A stretch of 64,000 bases of DNA from Polyporus tsugae (taxonomy: Eukaryota > Basidiomycota > Agaricomycetes > Polyporales > Polyporaceae), in the NCBI GenBank assembly GCA_024305745.1, contig JAHRBS010000002.1, forward strand, positions 1,612,001-1,676,000, read 5' to 3'. The notes under the pieces are model-generated. The model searched no databases, had not been told where the DNA came from, and worked only from the letters and a program-made list of their open reading frames with translations. Below are positions 35,543 to 46,378 of this stretch, piece after piece. The position numbers and the translations under genes are program-made. Positions within the stretch are counted from its first letter, which is position 1, and each line of letters begins with the position of its first letter.

Positions 35543-36112
35543 ATGCGGCCCCGGGGCAATCCTCAGGGCGATCTTCCACTCCTGATGATCGCTTCTTATG
35601 GTCGTGCGGTAGTGGGTTCTGGGTAGTGAATGGTGGGCATGAGCACGCGGACCGCAGAGGAACAGATAGTAGACCAACCTCAGTGCACGAGGAGTAGGGG
35701 TGGCCCATTCGAGTGCTGTCTCACGTGAGTTTATGGTGCACCAGGAGTTGACGAGATGTGCATCTATGTGCAGTTACTGCTCTAAAATACAGAACTCCAG
35801 ATATTGACATTGTGTCGCGAAGCACCTCAATAGTACGCGGATGAGGTCAGTGTAGCATATGTCAGTCTCTGAACATCTTCGTCAAGGCCTAATGACATGT
35901 AGGGCGCGTGTGTTTGAGGAGCAAATACGAGGAATTTGAAACCAATAAACGAGTATCCTTATTGTTATCAGTGTTGAACATACTAGGAAAGCCTAAGCGT
36001 CGCGGAGCCCGAATCAGCGCTGGGTATATAAGAATGCGCGAGGTCACTCACCTTCTTTCCTCTCGATCATCTCGACCCCCTCCGTATCCTCCTGCTCTCG
36101 TGTTCAACGTTC
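35543..36112. promoter_or_regulatory. intergenic with TATA box
   Basis: No gene is seen up to about 36,000. A good TATATAAG (36,025-36,032) is followed by a CT-rich tract and an ATG at 36,113, which looks like a fungal core promoter. Confidence 0.4.
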
Positions 36113-36592
36113 AATGTCAATGCACACGGCACAGCACAACACTCATAACGCTTCGCAGATGGGTTGTCAGCCACTGTCGCCGATCGTGTTATGGATCGCT
36201 CTTGGTTGACAAAATACACGATCAGCGGTGGTTGACAGTCCTCGATCGTCGGATCCCAATGTCAGCCACCAAACTCGTGCCTACTCGAGCGACGCACCTC
36301 CGCTTCCCATCCTATTCACCCAGGTCCCCTTTGCTCACCTCGACGCACCCCAACCACTCAACGTCACCTGCCACAGTCGGCAAGCATCTGGGTGTCGGAC
36401 GATGAGGGAGGAACGAGGACTGCCCAAGGTACATCTGCCAGACTGCCTTTCGGGCCATTAGCAATGCTTGGTGGTTTGCATCCAGAAACACTCGTAGCGC
36501 GCACACACGGGCCGAGGGTATCTGCTGTCGTCGTCCGCATGACGCCAGTCCCAAATGAGCGACGATCCCCAAGCGCGTCCACGATACAGTAG
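36113..36592 (+). other. possible small spliced gene, unrecognised
   Basis: Downstream of the TATA box an ATG opens MSMHTAQHNTHNASQMGCQP and reads to a donor-like GTTGAC at about 36,207. A plausible acceptor (GTCAG at about 36,263) could join either ATKLVPTRATHLRFPSYSPR (ending 36,405) or an overlapping frame containing SASIWVSDDEGGTRTAQG (ending 36,592). No family is recognised and coding potential is unproven. The exon choice is a guess. Confidence 0.25.
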
Positions 36593-37585
36593 TCGGGGCC
36601 GGGGGAGTGTGTGGGCAGTGATCGCTCGTCTACGGTCCTGCATTCCTACCCCAACGGAGCCTCATCGTGCCCAAGAGGCCGGGGACTCGGAAGTTTGGAA
36701 CAATCCCATGGCCCCGCGTTGCAGGACTGAGCCAGGAAATGACGTCTACGACGCGGTCAATGCAATGGTGGACTGTGCACCTTGTGGTGGTCTCGGAACA
36801 GTCATCGTCCGCTACCAAAACAAAGGTTTGTCATGTGACCTAGAAACAAAAAGGGGATGAAAATGTTCCAAGCAGGCATAAATCTGCAAAGGTGTGTATA
36901 CAAGGGATGAGCTATTGAGGGAGTGTGTGGGCAGGATTGTCGGTAGACAGTCATCTGTTCCCTACCCCATGCCGTTCTCGTGACGCACCAGGCGACATCA
37001 AAACAGCGTTTGAATGCTTGGCCATGTAGCAATATTCATGTCCTTCCCAGTCCCCAATCGGCATCGACTGCGTCAAACCGAAAGCAAACATCACGTGTCG
37101 ATCGCAGCACCGACAAAAACGAAACTGAAGGAGATCAGATCATGCACCCATGGATGAACGAAAGTACGTGGTCGGACGTTGCAAGACATTTAAAAGGACG
37201 TAGACAGAGTGACCTGATACACAAGAACACATGAAGCCACGCGATGACAATTGGCCATGGAGGACATACGCACCGCAAATGGAACCCCAAGAGGTATGCA
37301 TACGCTGCTCTGGTGTTATAGTTGGAAGTTAAAGGGGTATATGTTGCAATTCTGCCGTCACGTCCGGAGCAGTGTCGTTTGTTTGGAGGCAGCTCTCGAG
37401 ATAAGCAAGTACTGTAGCATTAACACTGCATTATTACTATTAGGATATGTTGTCTGAGACAACTTGTGACGTCGGATGGTCACAGCGAGGCACAGTCTCA
37501 TGATCGTGACTGAAGTGCCCTCCGCACGCACTGGGCACTGGCACGATCACGAGTGGACGACGACATGGAGAGGACTTGCCTGGAC
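36593..37585. other. spacer right end, no gene seen
   Basis: About 1 kb without a supported gene. It ends with GCCTGGAC (37,578-37,585) directly next to the TIR. Confidence 0.45.
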
Positions 37586-37621
37586 CAGGGGGGGTCAGCT
37601 TGGGAGATTTTCGACATGAGC
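37586..37621 (-). repeat. 3' terminal inverted repeat of the DNA transposon
   Basis: CAGGGGGGGTCAGCTTGGGA, then GATTTTCGACATGAGC. It matches the other end with four substitutions. Outside lies GCCTGGAC, which is not repeated at the other end. Confidence 0.85.
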
Positions 37622-39905
37622 ATCAAGAAGTTAAGCGCTTGACCCCGGACACCGGTAGGGCACCAGCAGCAAGTAGGCGCTCGAGCGGCATATGAAGATT
37701 GGCCTCCCATGTCCGAGACATAAATTACTAAGCAAAAACAACTCTACCAATGTATTTCTATAGCATGAATGGATCATTTGAGACTGTTTCGAGGTTCTGC
37801 ACATCAATATTCTGAGGAAAGGCGAACTTTGCGCCGCCGAGCCTGAGGCGCCGAGTCAGATTCAAGATAAGATTGTGTGGCGCGCGCAGTGCTCGTCCAA
37901 GACGTGCATCTCGCGATCATCCTCTTCAACCACTCGCCACAATTACAATGCAGACTACCTCTAACTAGTTCGCTGAGACTTGCTCCTAGGCTGTGCTAAG
38001 GCCACGGATGGGGCTCGTTCCCGTCTCTTCGCTGCATCCCTCTTCTTTCCTTTCTCTGTCTCGGCCAACTCCTTTTCCACGTCCTCGACAGCATCGCTCC
38101 TAGGCACGCCATACAATCCTCTCCAACGGTCGGTCATCTCTTCATCAATATTCAACTTTTTCTCCTCCCTGCGAGATATATGCATGGTGACCATGAGCTC
38201 AGGAGGTATAGGAGGTAAGTGGTCCAAGTTGCCATCTTCACCGGGTTCCATGTGCTCGAGGATGAGATGCTGCATGGCGTTGTACTTCTATATTGTCCGG
38301 GGTAGACCTGCTGCGCTCCGTGGACAGAATGGGCAATGGATGGGGACATTGGTGCAAGGGGAGGTTTCGGAGTATTTGGCAGTGCGGCTGTAAACCATTG
38401 ACGCATAATGGTAGTGGCAGCTGGAAGCGATGGTGCGAGTGGAGCCTTTCACAGTCAACTGCGTGAGGCAGCCATCGAGTCCACAGAAACCACATGGTTC
38501 TGTGCCAACCTGTGTGTGCATCTTTAGAAACAATGTCACAGTAAATTGCTATTCAGACCCGCCTGCTCTCCGCTCCCCTTGACCCGAAGAGAGCGGAGTA
38601 TGTGATACCCAACATGATTGTGCATGCTCTTGAGAGGGTACACCATTGATGTCTGGCATATAAGGCATGCAATCTTGAGGTCTCCCAAGCATTTCTCTGT
38701 TGAGAGTGGCGCAGGCACATCCAAAACCTTCAGACATTCGCGCCCTATCAAATACGTGAGATGATGTGAGCCGTCTTGCTCTAGAGGATGGTTCTCTTAC
38801 CATCTTCAGTCCGGTATGGAAGTGTCACATTGGTGAGCTTGGGTAGGAGTTCCATATTTCCGAGGATGTTGTTCGTATCAGGACGGAGGGACTCCCATGC
38901 ATAGGCCATTGTCTCTTCTAAGTCGGTCTCCTTCAGCCACCAGGTCATCGGCTACAGTGTAGATTGATCTGGGTCAGTAACCGTTGAGGTTGTATAGCAA
39001 TTCTGACTTACTGCCTTGTTAACAGCACTTATATTAGACTCATCGGAGGGAGGCGGAGGTGGAGCGAGTGTTGGAGCGAGGGGATGTACCAGGAAGCCAG
39101 GAAGTCTCAGCACGAGGTTCTTCTTTGTCACTTGGCCATGGGTTGAATTGCCGAAAGAAAGGTACGCTTGTCTCCAGTACCAATTTTTGCCAGCATCTTC
39201 TGACTCTGGATGCTGCGCTGCAATATCGAGGATCTGTGTTACCGCAGTCACATGAGAGGACGGATCCTCCAGATCAGTGACAGGGACCGCGGGTAGTCCT
39301 TTGCTCCGACCACGCTCAAACCCGGTGAGTTCCAAAATGGCCAATCCAACATCGCTTCCTACCCGTACAAGTGACCCCGCAATATCTCCGGACTTGACGA
39401 GGTCATCTTCATCCAACTCGGTGGTATTCCAGTGGTCGCCACCTCAGAGGTCCTTGAGTGTCACGCCTGCCGTGCGCAAGACACGGAGCACCACCTTCTT
39501 TGTACGGTGATCACTGCACCAGGCCGTAACGATGGACCCAATCCAGTAGTCCTTCCCCTCTATGGTGAGGAAGTCCTTGTTCGTATATCCCGGATCCTCG
39601 TCTGAGTTGTCTGTAGTGTTGGAGAGGAACTCGTCGAAGTCTACTCTGACAGGTTCCCTTAGGCGGGACTTGTCGACCTCATTGTTGTCCTCGACATCGT
39701 CAGTGTTTGCATCGGAGGGCTTGGCCTCCTCATCGGAGGCAGAGTCAGACTCTGCAGCTGTCTGCATAGGCTGGGACTTGTCGAGCTCGGTACATGCATC
39801 GTCTGGATGAGGCCGAACACCCACATACTCTCCCCTAGGTCGCATTAAATCATAGTCTCTGGGAGCAAAGAGCGACTCGAAGTCAATGTAGGCAGAGGCA
39901 CCAAA

Positions 39906-40349
39906 TGTTACGACTGGACATCGAGCAAGGATCAGGGATACGTACGAGACGAGCAGGAGCGCCGACAAGCACTTGTGCAGCGAGAGCGGAGCAAGGCTCG
40001 ACGGTCAGGGCTGGAGACAAGATGTATTGAGTGAGGTAACTAACGAGGGAAATACAGCAAGGCTTACCTGGAGACAAGAGGTCGAAACTGAGGTCTCCAG
40101 GCAGCAAAGTACAGGTCCTTATATACGTATAGAGGACAATGAGAACCTGGGGACAATAGGTAACTATGGACACAGGTGAACAATGGAAACGGAACAATAG
40201 CAACGACAGACAATAAGGAGCTATTGTGCTGAGGAACAAAGGACGAGATACAATGCAACGGAGAACAATAAGTACGATGTGAGAAGTAGATCATCCGAAA
40301 AAGGAAACTAAGGCGCTGGTAGCAGGCGCCGAATGGAACGTTCATGACA
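39906..40349 (-). repeat. 3' LTR, right Ty3 copy
   Basis: 444 bp mirror of 29,928-30,371. On the minus strand it is followed by TTTGG, the right-hand target duplication, and then by the resumed transposon reading frame. Confidence 0.93.
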
Positions 40350-40381
40350 ATACCCCCCTCCTAAGGGTCATGCCTTCACAA

Positions 40382-43300
40382 CTAAGTCTTCTTGAGAGGA
40401 CCAGGCGCCTCTGCGTGCGTTGAATGGAATTTCTGCACGAGTTGCGGCACGTTTGTAAGGTCCACTGCATCCTCCCAGCTGTCGTGTTCAGGGCCCCAAC
40501 CCTTCCAGTGTACGAGGTACTGCAGTTTCTTCCACCGCCCATACCACCGCGACTCCAACACTTCCTCCACTTTGTACTCTTCCTCCCCCTCCACCTCAAT
40601 TGCCGCTGGCTCTGCCGGGTGACGTCCGGGGAGTTGACTCTCCTTGTGCGGAAGCAGGAGAGAAACGTGGAATACGGGGTGGATTACAAGGTCCTTGGGG
40701 AGTCTGAGCTCGTAAGCCAGATTGCCCACCTTGCGTACAACCAGATACGGGCCAGCGTATCGATCCACCAGTTTCTGAGAGACTCCAGGAACGCGGAAGT
40801 TCCTCGTGTCGAGCCACACCTTCTGGCCTTCCTTGAACTCTGGAGCATCACGGATATACCGATCATAGTACTCCTTCATCCGCTCAGCTGCTAGAGTCAA
40901 GGCCGTGGTTGCATCCTCTCGTGCCTGTCGCAACTCCTCCCGGCATTCATCAGCTGCAGGCACCGCCGTAGGCAACATCGGAATGTGGAACCGGGGTTCG
41001 TAGCCGTACATGAGGTAAAATGGCGAGTAACCCGTTGACGAGTGCTGGTGCAAGTTAAAGGCGAACTCTGCAATCGGCAGCCACTTGACCCAGTCATTGC
41101 GGTGCCGTGAGCAGAACATACGAAGGTACGCCTCTATCTCCTGGTTCCATCGTTCTGATTGCCCATCTGTCTGTGGGTGGTAGGCTGTGGACATTGCGCT
41201 TTCTATGCCGAGTCCCTTGAGTACGGCGCGGAAGAGCTTGCTTGAGAACTGGGGCCCACGATCAGAGATGATCTTCCGTGGCAGCCCGTGAAGACAAAAA
41301 TGTTCTCGGATGAAGTTGTCAGCAGCTCCTTCTGCGTCGATCTCTTCGGTGCAAGGAATAAGATGTATCATCTTTCCATGCCGATCAGCAATGAGCTGAA
41401 GCGTGTTGTATCCATCCACCTCTGGGAGTCCAGTGATAAAGTCGCACGTCACAATCTGGCCCGGGCCATCAGGGATTTCATTTGGTTGAAGAGGACCATG
41501 CGGTTTGGCATGCGAACCCTTGCCGCGGCGACAGGTGTCGCAGGTCTCAACGTAATCCTTAATGAACTTTGCCATGCCCGGCCACCAGTAGTTTCGCGTG
41601 ACCAACTCCAACGTCTTCGACTGCCCAGGGTGTCCAGCGGGCGGGAGGTCGTGGTGGATGCATACAATCTCAGCGCGCAGCACGTCGTCCTTGGGGACAT
41701 AGACTTTGCCTCGGTACAGTAGTAGGCCTTGCTCACTGTTCCAGTCCACCAAGTCATTCTGAAGACGCGCTGGTCCAAGTTTGTCCAGTTTACTGAGTGC
41801 CTCCACGACCTCCTGCTCGCGCTCTCCGCACTCGCGGATGCGTCAAAGCAGTGCCTTCTCTGGAACCACCGATAGGTGCCCTCTCTTAGCTGCCAGTACC
41901 TGGAAATGTTCTGGCTGCAGCAAGACTCGACTGAGATTGTCATCTGCATCCTTGTGCTGGTGGTCGGGCCGTCTTGACAGTGCATCGGCCCTACCATTAG
42001 ACGTCCCAGGCTTGTGCGAGATGACAAAGTCGAATCGTGACAGATAGAGAGCCCATCGTGCCTTCCTGCGTGTGAGGTTCTGTGCTGTGCGCCAATACTC
42101 AAGGTTCTTGTGGTCCGACTGGATCTCGAACACACTGGGGAGACCCTCGAGATAGTGACGCCAGGCCTGCAGGGCATGAATGATGGCGAGCATCTCCTTG
42201 TCGTAGATCTCGTAGTTGCGTTCAGCGTTGTTCATCGACTCGGAGTGAAAAGCGATGGGGTGCCATTTGCCGTCTTCCCCCTCCTGAGACAGAACCGCGC
42301 CCGTAGCGAAGCCAGATGCGTCGACTTTGATGCGGGTGTTGCGGTCTGGATCATAGATCGTCAGGACAGGGCTTTTGGTGAAGCAACGCTTGAGCTCGTC
42401 AAAGGCAGACTGCTCTTCGTCTCCCCATTGCCATGGCGCATTGCCCGTGAGGCGATCCAAGGGTTTGCAGATGGCACTAAAGTCCTTTATGAACCGCCGA
42501 TAGAAGTTTGCGAAACCGCGGAACTTCCGTACGTCTGTGGCGTTCTGAGGGACAGGCCAATCCGCGATACCCTTCACCTTCACCGGATCCATCTCTACGC
42601 AGTTCTCCGAGACGAGTACACCAAGGTATTCCACCTTAGGCTGTTCGAACTCGCACTTCTCTGGCTTGCAGAACAGATTGTTCTCCTTAAGACGTTTCAG
42701 GACCTCGCGCACCAATGTGCGGTGTTCCTCAAGACTGTCGGTGAATATGAGGATGTCGTCGAGGTAGATAGTGACTTTGCCGAGTATGATGAGGTCCTTG
42801 AAGATGTCGTTCATGAGCGCAGAGAATGTGCTGGGCAAATTGGCTAGCCCAAAGAACATAACGTTCGGTTCAAACAGCCCTCAATTGGTCACGAAGGCAG
42901 CCTTCCATTCATCGCCGGCCTTAACCTGCACATTGTTGTACCCCCAGCGAATATCGAGCTTTGTGAAGTACTTGGCCTTCTTGAGTCGATCCATCAGATC
43001 CGATACCAACGGTAGTGGGTAACAGTTCTTAATGGTGATCTCGTTGAGTCGCTGATAGTCCTGGACTGGACGTAGGCTACCATCCTTCTTTTTGACAAAG
43101 AAGAATGGCAACAACATCGGCGACTTCGACTCTTGAATATAGCCTTTGGCCAAGTTCTCAGCGAGAAACTTGTCAAGCTCTCCTTGTTCGCTGGGTGATA
43201 GGGGGTACACATGGGAATGGAACATCTTTGCATCGGGCACGAGCTCTATCGCATGGTCATAGGGTCTATGTTCTGGCAAATGTTCGGACACCTCTTTCGA

Positions 43301-44161
43301 GAACACATGCAAGTATTTGTGATAGTGCTCGGGTACGATTTCTTCAACGGGGCAGACTACCTTCTTCTGGTACTCTTGCTCAGCGAGTTGTTGCAAATAT
43401 GTGTATGTCGCTGAAGCAAACAGTTGCGGAGCACCATAAAGGCGTTGTCCATCCTCCCATGCATCGAGAAGAGACGTCTCAGTTCCATCCCACCGCGGCA
43501 GGAATCCTGGCGGCCAGGGCCTATCCTCCTCCTTCTCCTCAGTCATCACGGCCGCACACGCCCTTCCAACCTTCCTAACCTTCTTTGCCCGTCGAGGACC
43601 GCGGCGCGCCATAAGCTGTACCTCCGTATCACGCGCTTTGGTCTCGACAGGTTCAGAGGTTCTCTGGTTAGCCGGGCATGTCTCTGGACATCTCAACAGG
43701 CGCAGCGAGCCACGTTCCCAGTCTACTTCAGGGTTGTGCTCGTGTAGCCAGTCCAGGCCGATGATGACATCCTCTTCTCCTATATCCATCACTACAAAGA
43801 CCACCTTCTCCCTGTGGTCTCCGATTGCCATATCCAACACGGCAACCTCTGTGATTGTACCATCACGGTTTTCTGAACTGTCGATGTTGTACAGAGGAAT
43901 TGGCCTTGCCAACTTCCTCGTCGTAACCCTATTCTGTTCTACGAATCGTCTATGTAGGAACTTAGTAGTAGCACCGCTATCTACCATAGCTACAATGTCC
44001 TTATGTCACTGCTTGCCGATTAACCGTACCGGTATATGAAAGTGTTGACCATCATGATTTACTTCATATACAAACGACGAACCCAGTACAGAAAATCGAC
44101 TATTACTACAAGAACCAGCACGCGCAGCGTCCAATGTGGTTCTAATCAAAAACCCTCTTTC
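40382..44161 (-). pseudogene. pol: Pol of Ty3/sushi element (right copy), three nonsense codons
   Basis: Protease, reverse transcriptase (YLDDIL), RNase H, integrase and chromodomain in the same order as the left copy. Stops are at 44,006-44,008, 42,881-42,883 and 41,843-41,845, exact mirrors of the left ones. It differs from the left copy by a few residues, for example YDRYIRD here versus YDRYVRD there in the integrase tail. Because the nonsense codons are shared, they were present before the arms were duplicated. Confidence 0.92.
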
Positions 44162-45186
44162 TTATCGACCACCATAAGGGTGGCGATCTTCTCCTCCATT
44201 GCCTTGAGCTGGGCCTTGAGTGTCGTGAGCTCGTCAGTGCTGGATGAGGAAGAAGAGGCAGCCCGTTGGCCCTCGACTTTGGGCTTTGGGCAGTGCCACG
44301 CGGGATGTCCTTTCTCACCGCAGTTCCAGCACTCTCCGTCGAACTTCTTCTTGCCCGAACCAGAGGCGGCTGCCTTTTCGCCCTTCTTCTTCCATCCAAA
44401 TTGCTTCGGCCGTTCCTCCTCGCGCACGGCAAGTTGCTGGTCCATCTGCAGCGCGACTTTCTGGATCTTGGCGAGGTCCGAGATGTCGTGCGCTGTGGTC
44501 GCAAAGGCGTCCTTGATCTTGTAAGGGAGTGCCGTGCGGTACCGTTCGCGCTTGTCTGCGTCATTGAACCTGGTGCAAGCAGCGATGGCGTTGAACTGAC
44601 TGGTATAGTCCTTGACGGTGCCAAGCCGATGCGAAGCCTTGCAGAGTTTGGTGAGTTCTGCGATGGCTGCTTCCTCGTCGTTCGCAGTGCAGAAGTGCGC
44701 CTTGAATGACCCTTCAAAGGCCGCAAAGTCCGACCATGCAACATTGCCGCTGGCCACCGTGATGATGTATGGACCGGCCCACTCAGCAGTGCCACTGGTC
44801 AACTTGTTGAGGATTGTGATCCAGCGGATCTCGTGCGCGACACCTTGCGCCTCGAGGAGATCGTAGTAGATGCGGGCATTAGCTACAAAGCGAAGCCCTT
44901 CCTGCGCGAGTTTTCCATCGTACTCGCGAGGGGCGATTTGAGAGAGGAGTTTGGAAACATCGAAGGGGGCGGGCGTGGCCATAATGGAAGCGGGTGATGA
45001 GGGTGGAGAGGGACTTGGCACGGGTGAGGGACCTGGCACAGGTGAGGGGCTACTCGGAGTGTTGAGAATAACAGTTTGTGGTGGAGGGGTCCCTGCCAGA
45101 GAGGGTGTGGGTGGGGGGTTGGATGTTCGTCGTGTAATACGGTCACTGGCTAGCGTAAGTGCTTGGCCAAGTGGAATGGATCCCAA
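44146..45186 (-). CDS. gag: Gag of Ty3/sushi element (right copy)
   Basis: 346 residues, same as the left copy over the whole translated length: Pro/Ser-rich start, helical Gag region, CCHC knuckle CWNCGEKGHPAWHC. The frame is intact and ends just after the slippery heptamer at 44,149-44,155. Confidence 0.9.
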   Translation of the reverse strand: MGSIPLGQALTLASDRITRRTSNPPPTPSLAGTPPPQTVILNTPSSPSPVPGPSPVPSPSPPSSPASIMATPAPFDVSKLLSQIAPREYDGKLAQEGLRFVANARIYYDLLEAQGVAHEIRWITILNKLTSGTAEWAGPYIITVASGNVAWSDFAAFEGSFKAHFCTANDEEAAIAELTKLCKASHRLGTVKDYTSQFNAIAACTRFNDADKRERYRTALPYKIKDAFATTAHDISDLAKIQKVALQMDQQLAVREEERPKQFGWKKKGEKAAASGSGKKKFDGECWNCGEKGHPAWHCPKPKVEGQRAASSSSSSTDELTTLKAQLKAMEEKIATLMVVDKKEGF

Positions 45187-45934
45187 CGAGGGTGATCCGC
45201 TGGGAGTGGGGATGCGACTAGGAGCATGGCTAGGGGGACGTGTGCCTGGTCAGCTGATTGCAGCAGCAGAGGCTGCTCGTGGGAGGCGGTTGGTGGGGAC
45301 TCTGGGTTGTGACTGGGTGATGAGATCGTTCTGCTCTGGGGCGGTTGTGACAAAACTGGGATATTGAGACTAGCTTTCCTCGTCCCAGTCAAAGGTGTTC
45401 GACCGGTTGGGGCAGGGTTGTTGTTCGCAGATGTACCACTGTGAGTCTAACCGATGCCAATGCTGGTCTTCGACCGTGACGACGTGGAAGACGTGCCCGT
45501 ATGTACTACAGCTCGCCAGGTTGTTGGAACTCGCTTCCTATTCAAGGAACAGAGACGGCGGATGCACAATCCAACACTGTCTGCTCAGCCTCCTTGGCCT
45601 ATTGCTGTGTCTTAACCACAAGGGACACGAGCCCGGGGGTGTCCTGCCTTGGCTTTGTTTCGCCGCCTTTCTCTAGCCTCCCATGCCGTGAGGCGGACCA
45701 CTTCTGTCAGTGCCGGGGTCTCGGGTTAGGAGCTTTCGGCGCACTGTACCACTGAAAGTGGCAAGCCTCGAGTTGAATCAAGACCACGTCCGATGGTGTG
45801 ACTAGAGCGCACACTACCCTAGGCCAACACAGAGGATCTGAGTGCGTACCGTACGAGGGGAAAGGGGAATGATAAACATGTGTAAACTCCTGGGGGAAAG
45901 GTGCGCTGGTGCTCGTGGAGAAGTTTCGACCTAA

Positions 45935-46378
45935 TGTTACGACTGGACGTCGAGTAAGGATCAGGGATACGTACAAGACGAGCAGGAGCGCCGACAAGCA
46001 CTTGTGCAGCAAGAGCGGAGCAAGGCTCGATGGTCAGGGCTGGAGACAAGATGTATTGAGTGAGGTAACTAACGAGGGAAATACAGCAAGGCTTACCTGG
46101 AGACAAGAGGTCGAAACTGAGGTCTCCAGGCAGCAAAGTACAGGTCCTTATATACGTATAGAGGACAATGAGAACCTGGGGACAATAGGTAACTATGGAC
46201 ATGGGTGAACAATGGAAATGGAACAATAGCGACGACAGACAATAAGGAGCTATTGTGCTGAGGAACAAAGGACGAGATACAATGCAACGGAGAACAATAA
46301 GTACAATGTGAGAAGTAGATCGTCCAAAAAAGGAAACTAAGGCGCTGGTAGCAGGCGCCGAATGGAATGTTCATGACA
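45935..46378 (-). repeat. 5' LTR, right Ty3 copy
   Basis: 444 bp. It differs from the left 5' LTR at a few bases near its start (CTACCAGC versus CTACTAGC; TTGGACGATC versus TCGGATGATC). Confidence 0.93.

Larger units (their letters stand above)
37585..46378 (-). repeat. right arm of the 8,794-bp inverted repeat
   Basis: Reverse complement of the left arm. Its outer limit (46,378) is the start of the Ty3 5' LTR, where the left locus diverges. Its inner limit is the DNA-transposon TIR end plus one base shared by chance. Unlike the left arm, it is continuous with the 5' half of the transposon gene beyond 46,378. Confidence 0.95.
39906..46378 (-). mobile_element. Ty3/gypsy chromovirus (Tf1/sushi type), right copy
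   Basis: A 6,473-bp mirror of the left element, inserted into the DNA-transposon gene. The flanks in gene orientation are TTCGG before the 5' LTR and TTTGG after the 3' LTR, a 5-bp target duplication with one change. Removing the element and one copy rejoins the host frame as DVFGASAYIDF. This copy therefore marks the original insertion site. The primer-binding site, frameshift heptamer and all three pol stops are the same as on the left. Confidence 0.94.

Noticed and set aside
23899..46378. Two independent Ty3 insertions in opposite orientation
   Set aside because: Both copies share the same flanking transposon sequence after the 3' LTR, the same TTTGG flank and the same three pol stops. 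This requires duplication of one insertion.
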